Counted from the first letter of the stretch, positions 52,050 to 61,632 are shown. The stretch: 64,000 nucleotides of DNA from Alteraurantiacibacter buctensis (GCF_009827655.1 NZ_WTYV01000005.1:124001-188000), one strand, 5' to 3'. Translations and numbers: made by a program. The notes: generated from the letters alone by a model not told the origin.

Positions 52050-52805
52050 TTACTGCCCGCCCCCGCTGATCTGCCCATACTCCAGCGCAAAGCTGGGATC
52101 GCACTCGTACGGATAAACGTACTGCCCAGGCCGCTTGGTCCAGGTGATGTAGCGCGAACCATCGGTTTCCAGCACGTTGTGGTCGCTGAACCACTGGGTG
52201 GCGTGCAGGCGCGCGCCGTCCTCGGCCAGGCGATAGCGTTCCACCATCACGATCTCGTCGGTATGGTCGAGACCGTTGTTGGTAATCGTGCTGGCGGCGA
52301 TGTTGGTGGTCTCGATCACCAGGTCCTGGCCTTCCCAGTGCCCGCGCGAAAAGCCCATCTTGGTGTGCGGGGCATTCTCCGGCACCGGACGACCATCCAT
52401 GAAGATCAGCCGGTCCTGGTCGAAGTATTCATAGCGGAACACGATCAACTCGTCAGTCTGGTAGACCTCGAACGGGAACGGGCCCTGCACGGCATAGACG
52501 ATGGAGGGCGGCAGGCAGACGCGGTTGATCGTCATTTCCTGGCTGGCATCCCAGTTGGCGGCGTGTTCCGCCATCGACGGGGTCAGCACCAGGCCGCCGA
52601 ATTCGCCGCGCGGGAATTCCGCCGCGCCCACGTCCTCGATCATCACCGCGCCATCTGGGATGGCCTCGATCATGTCGGGTATGCGGATCGTCGTGTCGGC
52701 GTTGAAATCCGGGCCCCAGAAGCCGGTGAAATCGGGCACGGCATCCTGCGCAAGCGCAGGCACGGCCATCAACAGCGCCAGCGGCGCCAGCAGCAGGCGC
52801 CGCAT
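52050..52805 (-). CDS. Exported protein, distant WEGDTLVV-family member, copy 3
   Basis: 251 aa from MRRLLLAPLALLMAVPALAQ with signal cleavage after LAQ. PDFTGFWGPDFNADTTIRIP, CLPPSIVYAVQGPFPFEVYQ, IFMDGRPVPENAPHTKMGFS, RGHWEGQDLVIETTNIAAST and MVERYRLAEDGARLHATQWF align in order with copies 1 and 2, with WEGDTLVVDT changed to WEGQDLVIET. The ATG at 52805 follows the DUF6152 stop by 1 nt; a GTG at 52817 is possible. It repeats the DUF6152 + WEGDTLVV gene pairing of the TonB-linked locus. Confidence 0.7.
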   Translation of the reverse strand: MRRLLLAPLALLMAVPALAQDAVPDFTGFWGPDFNADTTIRIPDMIEAIPDGAVMIEDVGAAEFPRGEFGGLVLTPSMAEHAANWDASQEMTINRVCLPPSIVYAVQGPFPFEVYQTDELIVFRYEYFDQDRLIFMDGRPVPENAPHTKMGFSRGHWEGQDLVIETTNIAASTITNNGLDHTDEIVMVERYRLAEDGARLHATQWFSDHNVLETDGSRYITWTKRPGQYVYPYECDPSFALEYGQISGGGQ

Positions 52806-52806
52806 C

Positions 52807-53208
52807 TTATTCGTCACCCGTGCTGAAGGGAGCAGAACCGATCAGGCGGTTGTCTGCCGCAGAGCGGGCGCTGCGCAGGCGCATGTAGTTGCGCCCGTCG
52901 CGGCTGGGCCAGCCATCCATGATGATGCGATCGCCGGCGTGCAGGCTGCTGCGGTTCCAGCCGCGGCGTTGCAGCACCACGGGGGCATTGGTCTCGGCCC
53001 GCCATTCCACGGTCTGCCCGTTAGGCTGGGTCACGTTCATCACCACCAGCGCATGCGGGTTGGTGAAGCGGAAAGAGGTGACGGTGCCTTCCACCCGCAC
53101 GGTGCGGGTTTCATCGAAGAACACGGCGAACGAATGGTGCGCCCATGCCGCGCCACCGGCAGCAATGGCCGACAGGGCTGCCGCAGCGGCCAGAACCTTG
53201 GTTTTCAC
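52807..53208 (-). CDS. DUF6152 family exported protein, copy C
   Basis: 133 aa starting at GTG 53208 (VKTKVLAAAAALSAIAAGGA), with GGGAGAG ahead. Cleavage is probable before HHSFAVFFDE, the same His-His start as copies A and B. VEGTVTSFRFTNPHALVVMN, VEWRAETNAPVVLQRRGWNR and SSLHAGDRIIMDGWPSRDGR follow the family order. This gene and the next form an operon behind a promoter with a perfect TTTGTC-G-GACAAA dyad at 53230. Confidence 0.8.
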   Translation of the reverse strand: MKTKVLAAAAALSAIAAGGAAWAHHSFAVFFDETRTVRVEGTVTSFRFTNPHALVVMNVTQPNGQTVEWRAETNAPVVLQRRGWNRSSLHAGDRIIMDGWPSRDGRNYMRLRSARSAADNRLIGSAPFSTGDE

Positions 53209-53229
53209 GACGACTCTCTCCCGAGACTG

Positions 53230-53268
53230 TTTGTCGGACAAATTATCAACCCGCTGCCATGACTGCAA
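53230..53268 (-). promoter_or_regulatory. Promoter of the DUF6152-C pair with perfect TTTGTC-G-GACAAA operator
   Basis: Minus strand: -35 TTGCAG (53268-53263); -10 within TGATAATTT, either TAATTT at 17-bp spacing or GATAAT at 15. Directly after the -10 sits the inverted repeat TTTGTCCGACAAA (53242-53230), 22 nt before the GTG start. An operator over the start site suggests repression. The dyad has the GntR/FCD-like T-N-GT-N3-AC-N-A shape and is shared (one mismatch) with the TonB receptor promoter region. Confidence 0.6.
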
Positions 53269-53292
53269 GCTGAATGGTTGATCAATCAATCG

Positions 53293-53757
53293 TCAATCGA
53301 GCGGCACGCCGGGTTCGTGCTTGGCCGTGCGGATCGTCAGGCTGGTTTTCACGCTGGCAACGTTGGGTGCCGGGGTCAGCTTGCTGGTCAGGAATTCCTG
53401 GAAACTCTGCAAGTCGCGGCTGACGATCTTCAGGATGAAGTCGATCTCGCCGTTGAGCATGTGGCACTCGCGCACTTCGGGCAGGCCCTTGATGTGGTTT
53501 TCGAAGGCCCGCAGGTCTTCCTCCGCCTGGCTGCGCAGCGATACCATGGCAAAGACGGTGATGGCGAAGCCCAGCTTGGACGGGTCGAGATCGGCGTGAT
53601 AGCCGCGGATCACCCCCTCTTCCTCCAGCGTGCGGACGCGGCGCAGGCAGGGCGGCGCGGTCAGGCCCACGCGCTTGGCCAGGTCCACGTTGGTCACGCG
53701 CCCCTCGTTCTGCAATTCGGCCAGCAGCAGCCTGTCAATCCGGTCCAGCGTCGCCAT
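53293..53757 (-). CDS. Lrp/AsnC family transcriptional regulator
   Basis: 154 aa from MATLDRIDRLLLAELQNEGR. The N-terminal helix-turn-helix has VTNVDLAKRVGLTAPPCLRR and VRTLEEEGVIRGYHADLDPS. The ligand-binding RAM domain has FAITVFAMVSLRSQAEEDLR and MLNGEIDFILKIVSRDLQSF. Members respond to amino acids and often self-regulate. A dyad pair (53799-53807, 53821-53835) lies in the divergent region. Its 3' end is 24 nt from the promoter region of the DUF6152-C pair, so a link to that operon is possible but unproven. Confidence 0.93.
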   Translation of the reverse strand: MATLDRIDRLLLAELQNEGRVTNVDLAKRVGLTAPPCLRRVRTLEEEGVIRGYHADLDPSKLGFAITVFAMVSLRSQAEEDLRAFENHIKGLPEVRECHMLNGEIDFILKIVSRDLQSFQEFLTSKLTPAPNVASVKTSLTIRTAKHEPGVPLD

Positions 53758-53798
53758 GAGTCCCCCTTGGCACGCCCCTTTGGATGCGCCGTGGTTCA

Positions 53799-53835
53799 AT
53801 GCAGCATTTTGTGAAACGATTTGCACACAATGCAA
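53799..53835. promoter_or_regulatory. Two dyads in the Lrp / sensor divergent promoter
   Basis: TTGCA-N5-TGCAA (53821-53835) has perfect 5-bp arms in a 15-bp frame, the size expected for an Lrp/AsnC site. ATGC-A-GCAT (53799-53807) is a second perfect dyad, centred 25 bp away. Together they look like cooperative sites for the divergently encoded Lrp protein. Confidence 0.5.
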
Positions 53836-53850
53836 GCTTTTTCCGCAACA

Positions 53851-55653
53851 ATGTTATCCACGCAGGCAGCGAATTATGGGTTTGCCGCGCCACTGTCCCG
53901 CTTTGGTGCGCCGCCTGCGCCGGCCATGTCGCGTGCGGCTGCAATGGCTATGGAATGCTGGCGGGCAGCTGTGCCCGCGCGCCACGCCCAGGGGACCCGG
54001 ATTCGCCGCCTGCCGATGATGTTCGATGACCGCCTTGCCACTGTGCTGGGATCCCCCGTTGGCGGGGAGACGGCGGCGCGCACGCAGTTCCGGCAGTTGG
54101 TCGACCTGCTGGGCACCCCGGGCCGCAACACCGATAGTCCGCTGGAAGCGCGCGCCTGGGCACGGCTGGCCGAACTGGGCGAGCTGATCCCGGCCGAGGA
54201 GCGCAGCCGCATCCTGCGCGATCCCGGTCTGCGGCTGCGCGATCCGCGCCTGATCGGCGTGCTGGCGGCGGGCGATGCCAAGCCGGCCGCCGCGGCAATG
54301 GCGGTCGCCCGGCTGGACGAGGCGCAGTGGCGCACACTGATCCCCACCCTGCCGGTGATGGCCCGCGGCTTCCTGCGTCACCGGCGCGACCTGCCGCAAG
54401 GCACGCGCGAATTGCTGCGCCACCTTGGCGCGGGCGACATGCTGCTGCCGCAGCCGGAGGGAGCGACCGCCCCTTCCCCTCTCGCTCCGGCTCCGCCTCC
54501 GCCGGGCACCGTTCCCGAGCGCGACTCCATCCGCGCGCTGCTGCGCCGGATCGAGGCCTTCCGCGAAGGCCGCCGCCCCGATGCCGCCGCCGGTCCGCTC
54601 GATCCGCGCCTGCCGCTGGGTGACGTGGCCGAGGACGAGGCCGCCCCCGCGCCGCCCGCCCAATTCGCCTTTACTGCCGACGAAACGGGCCGCATCGGCT
54701 GGACGGACGATGCCGTGGCTCCCTTGCTGTGCGGCCTGCGGCTCGGCCCCGCTGGTCCCGGATCGGTCGCAGCGCTAGAGGACCGCGCCGTGCGGGCCAT
54801 GCAGGGCCGCCAGCCGCTGCATGGGGCCGCGCTGGCGATCGATGCCGCCCCGGCCATTACGGGTGACTGGCGGGTGGATGCCGAGCCCGTCTTTGCCCCT
54901 GGCGGTGCCTTCACCGGATGGCGCGGGCGCTTGCGGCGGCCCGTGTTCCTGCCCGCCCCCGAAGCGCCCCCTGCTCCCACCGATACCCCGCAGGACCGGA
55001 TGCGCCAGGTGCTGCACGAGTTGCGCACGCCGGTGAACGCCATCCAGGGCTTTGCCGAGATCATCCAGCAGCAACTGTTCGGCCCCGCGCCCAACGAATA
55101 CCGTGCCCACGCCGCCGCCATCGCGGTGGATGCCGCCAAGCTGCTGGCAGGGTTCGACGAGATCGACCGTCTGTCGAAGCTGGAAGCGGGCGCGCTCGAG
55201 CTGGACCAGGGCGAGGCGGACCTGCGCGAGGTGGTGGAGCTGACCGTGCGCCGGATGGAAGGCGTGCTGCGCTCGCGCGGGGCGGGCTTTGCCGTGCAGG
55301 GCGCGGAGGAGCGCCTGCCAACGACCCTCGACCGCCCCGAGCTGATGGTGCTGGTATGGCGCGTGCTGGCCAGCCTGGCAGGGGCGCTGGCCCCGTCGGA
55401 AGTGCTGGGCGCGGAGCTATCCATCGACGATAGCCAGGCCTCGCTGGCGGTGGACCTGCCCGGCTCGATCGCCCGCGCGGCAGACCCCTTTGCCCTGCCC
55501 CTGGCGGAGCAGCGCCCGGTGCTGTCTGCGGGCATGTTCGGCCCCGGCTTCACCTTCCGGCTGGCCCGCGCCGAGGCCGAGGCGGCTGGCGGCACCCTGG
55601 CCTTCGCGGATGATACGGTGACCTTGCGCCTGCCGCTCTTGACCGGTTGTTAA
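53851..55653 (+). CDS. Degenerate sensor histidine kinase (intact H-box, altered ATPase domain)
   Basis: About 600 aa. The N-terminal half is helical and has no membrane segments; a PAS-like stretch lies near 270-370. The HisKA H-box is intact: QVLHELRTPVNAIQGFAEII with His389. The expected N-box is LVWRVLASLAGALAPSEVLG with no Asn at the Mg-binding position, and I find no DxGxG or GxGLGL, so ATP binding is doubtful. It may act as a phosphotransfer or scaffold protein. The start is uncertain (53830, 53851 or 54016). I avoid 53830 because it lies inside the TTGCACACAATGCAA dyad. Confidence 0.75.
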   Translation: MLSTQAANYGFAAPLSRFGAPPAPAMSRAAAMAMECWRAAVPARHAQGTRIRRLPMMFDDRLATVLGSPVGGETAARTQFRQLVDLLGTPGRNTDSPLEARAWARLAELGELIPAEERSRILRDPGLRLRDPRLIGVLAAGDAKPAAAAMAVARLDEAQWRTLIPTLPVMARGFLRHRRDLPQGTRELLRHLGAGDMLLPQPEGATAPSPLAPAPPPPGTVPERDSIRALLRRIEAFREGRRPDAAAGPLDPRLPLGDVAEDEAAPAPPAQFAFTADETGRIGWTDDAVAPLLCGLRLGPAGPGSVAALEDRAVRAMQGRQPLHGAALAIDAAPAITGDWRVDAEPVFAPGGAFTGWRGRLRRPVFLPAPEAPPAPTDTPQDRMRQVLHELRTPVNAIQGFAEIIQQQLFGPAPNEYRAHAAAIAVDAAKLLAGFDEIDRLSKLEAGALELDQGEADLREVVELTVRRMEGVLRSRGAGFAVQGAEERLPTTLDRPELMVLVWRVLASLAGALAPSEVLGAELSIDDSQASLAVDLPGSIARAADPFALPLAEQRPVLSAGMFGPGFTFRLARAEAEAAGGTLAFADDTVTLRLPLLTGC

Positions 55654-55713
55654 GCCAACCATAGCAAAGAGGCTTGGTTATGAAGCCGGCAGGACAGGGG
55701 GTGTCTGCCGGCC

Positions 55714-56736
55714 ATGCCGGAGCCTGGATCCACTCCCTTGCGCAGCCTGATTGCTCCTCCCCCGTCTTCTGCACGGGCGCGTTTTGCCGATGGTTTCGGC
55801 ACGCGCTTCATCGTGTCCATCGACGCCGAGGAAGAGTTCGACTGGACCGCTCCCCTTGCGCGCGAGAACCAGGGGCTGGCGCACCTGACCAGCATCGCCC
55901 GCTTCCAACAGTTCTGCGAAGGCGAAGGCGTGGTGCCGCTGTGGCTGGTCGACTGGCCGGTCGCGAAGGCCACCCTGGCGGCGGAAATCCTGCGCCCGGC
56001 GGTTACGGCCGGCAGGGCCGAGGTCGGCCTGCAACTGCACCCCTGGGTCAACCCCCCGTTCGACGAGGAGGTGACACCGCACAACTCGTTCGTCGGCAAC
56101 CTGCCGCCCGAGCTGGAAGCCGCCAAGCTGGCCGCGCTCAGCGCCCAGATCGAGACTGCCTTCGGCACCCACCCGGTGATCTACCGCGCGGGCCGCTATG
56201 GCCTGGGGCCCAACACGGCCCGGATCCTGCACGAACAGGGGGTGGCGATCGACACCTCGGTGCGTCCGCTGTTCGACTATGCCAGCGGCGGCGGGCCGGA
56301 CTATCGCGGCTTCCCGCTGCATCCCTATTGGCTGGATGATGCGCAGACCCTGCTGGAACTGCCGCTGACGACCAGTTACTGGGGCATGTTGCGGCGGCAG
56401 GGCGATGCAATCTTCCCGCGCCTGTGGCGGATGCCCATGATGCGCGGCGTGCTGGCCCGGCTGGGCCTGCTGGAACGCATCCCGCTGACGCCCGAGGGGA
56501 TCAGCGTGGACGAGGCGATCCGCGGGATCGACATGGCGCTGGACGATGGCCTGCCGCTGCTGATGTTCTCGTTCCACTCGCCCTCGCTGCACCCGGGACA
56601 CACCCCCTATGTGCGCGACGAGCGGGACCTGGATGCCCTGTACGACTGGTTCCGGCGGGTCTTCGCCTACCTGGAACGGCGCGGCGTGCAGCCAACCACT
56701 GTCTCCGGCGTGATGAACAACGTCGTGCGCGCCTGA
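55714..56736 (+). CDS. Polysaccharide deacetylase family protein (WalW-like)
   Basis: 340 aa. The NodB-type catalytic core shows IVSIDAEEEFDWTAPLARE (metal/base Asp-Glu), VGLQLHPWVNPPFDEE (the His motif) and VIYRAGRYGLGP, with LMFSFHSPSLHPGHTPYVRD toward the end. These place it among the polysaccharide deacetylases related to WalW, likely acting on a cell-surface glycan; the substrate is unknown. It begins 60 nt after the degenerate kinase on the same strand and may be co-transcribed. Confidence 0.85.
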   Translation: MPEPGSTPLRSLIAPPPSSARARFADGFGTRFIVSIDAEEEFDWTAPLARENQGLAHLTSIARFQQFCEGEGVVPLWLVDWPVAKATLAAEILRPAVTAGRAEVGLQLHPWVNPPFDEEVTPHNSFVGNLPPELEAAKLAALSAQIETAFGTHPVIYRAGRYGLGPNTARILHEQGVAIDTSVRPLFDYASGGGPDYRGFPLHPYWLDDAQTLLELPLTTSYWGMLRRQGDAIFPRLWRMPMMRGVLARLGLLERIPLTPEGISVDEAIRGIDMALDDGLPLLMFSFHSPSLHPGHTPYVRDERDLDALYDWFRRVFAYLERRGVQPTTVSGVMNNVVRA

Positions 56737-56797
56737 AACTCCTGCGGCCTCCCTTGCCAGAAATGGCGGCGGCGGCTAGGTCCGCCCGCGCGGGGCG

Positions 56798-56873
56798 GGG
56801 CCTGTAGCTCAGCGGTTAGAGCTGGCCGCTCATAACGGCTAGGTCGCGGGTTCGAATCCTGCCGGGCCCACCA
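56798..56873 (+). tRNA. tRNA-Ile2 (anticodon CAT, lysidine-modified type)
   Basis: 76 nt. Acceptor GGGCCTG pairs with CGGGCCC. Anticodon arm GGCCGCTCATAACGGCTAG with loop CTCATAA, anticodon CAT. T arm CGCGGGTTCGAATCCTG; discriminator A and encoded CCA. The overall sequence resembles the bacterial tRNA-Ile(CAU) that is modified to lysidine at C34 and reads AUA, rather than an initiator or elongator Met tRNA. The Ile assignment is by resemblance. Confidence 0.88.
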
Positions 56874-56903
56874 CGCACTGGTCCAGGGTTCGGCCATCAG
56901 GGT

Positions 56904-56980
<77 letters not shown>

Positions 56981-57072
56981 GTTTTCCGTGACAGCACCAT
57001 CCGGGGGATGGTCCTGGCCGGAAAACTCCCAAGCGGAGCGCGGGAGGGGTCCGGTTTACGCACCCCGCCCTT

Positions 57073-57708
57073 TCAATGCCCCATATACCGCCCCGGCTTG
57101 TGATAGGCGACCAGCACCAGGTTGATCGCCAGCGTGCTCAGCACCGACCACCCCCATTGCGCCCAACTCAGCGTAAACCAGGCGGCCAGCAGCACGGCCC
57201 CGTCCAGCACCATGTGCAGCCGGCCCACGCTGCCGCCGCGGCGCTTTTCCACCCACAGGGCCACGATGTTGACCCCGCCCACCCCGGTGTTGTGGCGGAT
57301 CAGCGCCAGGATGCCCACGCCCATGGCCGTGCCCCCCGCCAGTGCGGCAAAGGCGGGGTGGACGAAGGTGATAGCCACCGACACTTGCGCCAGCGCGGTC
57401 AGCGCGAAGATCAGCCCGATCGCCAGCGTGGTCCTGATCGCAAAGCCCCGCCCCAGCGTGGCCATAGCCAGCAGCAGGAAAGGCACGTTCAGCGCAAAGA
57501 ACAGCAGCCCCACCCCCAGCGGCACGTGGTAGGAGATGAGCAGCGCCACCCCGGCAATACCGGCCGTCACGATCCCCGCGCTCTTCATCAGCAGCAGGCC
57601 CAGCGCAAGCAGGGTGCAGCCCGACAGCATGGCGTAGACATCCTCCAGCAACGTATGCTCGGACGGATCGCGCAAGGGATGGCGCGGGGACGGCGCAACA
57701 GGTTTCAT
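57073..57708 (-). CDS. YitT family membrane protein
   Basis: 211 aa from MKPVAPSPRHPLRDPSEHTL. About five to six hydrophobic helices: SGCTLLALGLLLMKSAGIVT with AGIAGVALLISYHVPLGVGL, then LGRGFAIRTTLAIGLIFALT, HPAFAALAGGTAMGVGILAL and IRHNTGVGGVNIVALWVEKR. The TGG/VGGVNI-type repeats fit the YitT_membrane (DUF161) family of uncertain transport function. A longer frame reaches 57792, but the chosen ATG fits the family length. Confidence 0.85.
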   Translation of the reverse strand: MKPVAPSPRHPLRDPSEHTLLEDVYAMLSGCTLLALGLLLMKSAGIVTAGIAGVALLISYHVPLGVGLLFFALNVPFLLLAMATLGRGFAIRTTLAIGLIFALTALAQVSVAITFVHPAFAALAGGTAMGVGILALIRHNTGVGGVNIVALWVEKRRGGSVGRLHMVLDGAVLLAAWFTLSWAQWGWSVLSTLAINLVLVAYHKPGRYMGH

Positions 57709-57821
57709 GTGTAACGGGTAGGCGCAAGCCCGCCGCCCCGCAAGAACCTTGCCCTGCCCCGCCCGCTCCCCTATCTGCGCGGGCAAATCCAATCTCTCCA
57801 GATACCCACGAAGGACGCAGC

Positions 57822-59495
<1,674 letters not shown>

Positions 59496-59509
59496 TATCG
59501 AACATCCTC

Positions 59510-59540
59510 GTCACCCCGGACTTGATCCGGGGTCCAGTTT
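59510..59540. repeat. Dispersed palindromic repeat, single unit (copy C)
   Basis: One unit starting GTCACCCCGGACTTGATCCG and ending GGGGTCCAGTTT. It has the same architecture as copies A and B: GTCA, a palindromic CC-GGA-CTTG-ATCC-GG core and a TCCA end. No inverted partner is present nearby. It sits in the ettA / RcnB-like intergenic region. Confidence 0.65.
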
Positions 59541-59735
59541 CCTTCGCAAGATTGCAAGGAACCTGCGGGACTGCGGGTTTGGCACGGGATGAGGTGGTTC
59601 CATTCACCCGGCCCGTTCCAAACCTGAACGTTAAGCCAGCAGGCCTATTCAGTTAACGGACAGCCCGAATCGCCTAGACGCACTCCACACACAACGCACC
59701 GCACCACTCGGCGGGGCACTTGGAGGGTGACTACA

Positions 59736-60809
59736 GTGACGTTCAAATCTTTGCTCAAGTCGGGTGGACTGGCTGCTCTGGCGATTGCCATGGCGGCTCC
59801 CGCCCTTTCCGTCGAAGTCGCGGCGCAGGAGCGTCCGCAGCGCGGCAACTGGCGCGGGGGCGATAATGCCCAGGCCCAGCAGCAGGGCGGCGGCGCCCGG
59901 CAGGCGATGCGCGAACACCGGCAGGAACAGCGTCAGGCGCGGCAGGAGCAGCGCCAGGAACAACGCCAGGTCCAGCAGCAGCAGCGGCAGGTGCCCCAGC
60001 AGCGCGCTCCGCAACAGCAGGCTCCGCAGCAGGCGCAGGCCCCGCAGGGTGGCTGGCAGCGTGGCGGCGACCAGGGCCGGCGGGGTGACTGGAACCGCGG
60101 CGGCGACAATAACGGCCAGCGCTGGCAGGGCCAGAACCGCGCCGAACAGAACCGCGCCCAACAGAACCGGCCGGACCGCTCCGAAGGCGTCTACAACCGC
60201 CAAATCGACCGCAACCGCGACCGTTCGGGCGAGCGCGTGGTCGGCACCAACCCGCCGCAGCAGCGCGACTGGAACCGCGATGGCAATCGCGACACCAACC
60301 GCGATGGCCGCGACTGGAACCGTGACGGGCGTGATCGCAACTGGTCCGGCAACAACAACCGCGACTGGAACCGTGACCGCAACTGGCAGGGCAACCGCGA
60401 CCGCGACTATCGCGACAACGACCGCAACCGCGACTATCGCGACCGGGACCGCAACGGTTCCTACCGCGACGGCTATCGTGATGCGCGCCGCGACCATCGC
60501 CAGTGGGACCGTCGCTGGCGCGACAACAACCGGTACAACTGGAACAGCTACCGCTATTCCAACCGGCACATCTATACGCCGGGCCGGTATTACGCGCCCT
60601 ATCGCAACTACAGCTATCGCCGCCTGAGCATCGGGTTCTACCTCGACAACCTGTTCTTCGGCAGCCGCTACTGGATCAACGACCCGTGGCAGTATCGCCT
60701 GCCCCCGGTCTACGGCGACTATCGCTGGGTCCGCTACTACGACGACGTGCTGCTGGTAGACATGTACAGCGGCGAAGTGGTCGACGTGATCTACGACTTC
60801 TTCTGGTAA
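59736..60809 (+). CDS. RcnB family protein with long Gln/Arg/Asn/Asp-rich region
   Basis: About 357 aa from a GTG start at 59736, 9 nt after GGAGG (an upstream GTG at 59727 would be too close to it). Signal peptide (SLLKSGGLAALAIAMAAPAL, cleavage near AAQ). Residues 30-120 are Gln/Arg-rich. 120-240 are dominated by short repeats such as RDWNRDG and NRDRNWQGNRDRDY. The C-terminal 70 residues (YWINDPWQYRLPPVYGDYRW and VLLVDMYSGEVVDVIYDFFW) are the RcnB domain, known from a periplasmic nickel/cobalt homeostasis protein. The size is much larger than RcnB because of the repeats, which are typical of sphingomonads. Confidence 0.85.
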   Translation: MTFKSLLKSGGLAALAIAMAAPALSVEVAAQERPQRGNWRGGDNAQAQQQGGGARQAMREHRQEQRQARQEQRQEQRQVQQQQRQVPQQRAPQQQAPQQAQAPQGGWQRGGDQGRRGDWNRGGDNNGQRWQGQNRAEQNRAQQNRPDRSEGVYNRQIDRNRDRSGERVVGTNPPQQRDWNRDGNRDTNRDGRDWNRDGRDRNWSGNNNRDWNRDRNWQGNRDRDYRDNDRNRDYRDRDRNGSYRDGYRDARRDHRQWDRRWRDNNRYNWNSYRYSNRHIYTPGRYYAPYRNYSYRRLSIGFYLDNLFFGSRYWINDPWQYRLPPVYGDYRWVRYYDDVLLVDMYSGEVVDVIYDFFW

Positions 60810-60855
60810 CCAGCCTTTCGGCTCGGGTTGCCGGAAGAGTGGCCGGCAACTTGGG

Positions 60856-60887
60856 AGTCCCCGCCCTTCCCTGAGGGCGGGGGCTTT
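60856..60887 (+). terminator. Terminator after the RcnB-like gene
   Basis: CCCCGCCC (60859-60866) and GGGCGGGG (60875-60882) form a perfect stem with an 8-nt loop, flanked by AG/CT pairs and followed by CTTTCCC. It lies about 50 nt past the stop. Confidence 0.75.
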
Positions 60888-60939
60888 CCCGCGTCTGTGG
60901 CTTGCCTATGCCCCGCGCGGCCATTTATGGTGCGCGCGC

Positions 60940-61617
60940 ATGACACCCGAAGTCGCCACCGAATTCCGCAAGGACCAGCCGATCCTGCGCGCCATGGGCC
61001 AGCGCGTGCGCGAGCGGCTGGCGGCCAACCCCGCCGTGTGGCGCGCGCCCACCGACAAGGCCGAACTTTACGCCGTGGCCGACTTCATCAGCGCGGATGA
61101 ATGCGCCCGCCTGATCGCCATGATCGACGAGGTGGCGAAGCCCTCCACCGTGTTCGACATGACCTATGCCGATGGCTACCGCACCAGCTTTTCGGGCGAT
61201 GTCGATCCGCACGACCCTTTCGTGAAAAAGATCGAGCGGCGGCTGGATGACCTGCTGGGCGTGGAGCCGAGCTGGGGCGAGACCGTGCAGGGCCAGCGCT
61301 ATGCCCCCGGCCAGCAGTTCAAGGCCCATCACGACTGGTTCCATCCCAACACCAGCTATTGGGACCGCGAGACCGAAAAGGGCGGCCAGCGGGCCTGGAC
61401 GGCGATGATCTACCTCAACAACGTTGAAGCCGGCGGCACCACCGACTTCAACGAGCTGAACATGTCGATCGAGCCCAAGCAGGGCGTGCTGCTGCTGTGG
61501 AACAACGTGGACGAAAACGGGCTGCCCAACCGGGCCACGCTGCATGCGGGAACGCCGGTGGTCAGCGGGGTGAAATACGTCGCCACCAAGTGGTACCGCG
61601 CAAGACCATGGCTATAG
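60940..61617 (+). CDS. 2-oxoglutarate/Fe(II)-dependent prolyl 4-hydroxylase-like protein
   Basis: 225 aa. The C-terminal double-stranded beta-helix contains iron ligands His131, Asp132 (or nearby: KAHHDWFHP) and His202 (ATLHAGTPV) and the 2-oxoglutarate-binding Lys212 (GVKYVATKW). The sequence follows the P4Hc family: YAPGQQFKAHHDWF, GGQRAWTAMIYLNN and VLLLWNNVDENG. Substrate unknown. It is a single gene between the RcnB terminator and the convergent DUF1003 gene. Confidence 0.88.
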   Translation: MTPEVATEFRKDQPILRAMGQRVRERLAANPAVWRAPTDKAELYAVADFISADECARLIAMIDEVAKPSTVFDMTYADGYRTSFSGDVDPHDPFVKKIERRLDDLLGVEPSWGETVQGQRYAPGQQFKAHHDWFHPNTSYWDRETEKGGQRAWTAMIYLNNVEAGGTTDFNELNMSIEPKQGVLLLWNNVDENGLPNRATLHAGTPVVSGVKYVATKWYRARPWL

Positions 61618-61632
61618 GGCCGTGGATATAGC

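Noticed and set aside
60290-60480. Short tandem repeats (RDWNRD codons) as a CRISPR or mobile repeat
   Set aside because: They are codon-level repeats inside a secreted low-complexity protein.
59649-60569. Minus-strand Val/Ala-rich frame opposite the RcnB-like gene
   Set aside because: Generated by complementing the repeated Arg/Asn/Asp codons; no signal or motif, and the plus strand has signal peptide and RcnB domain.
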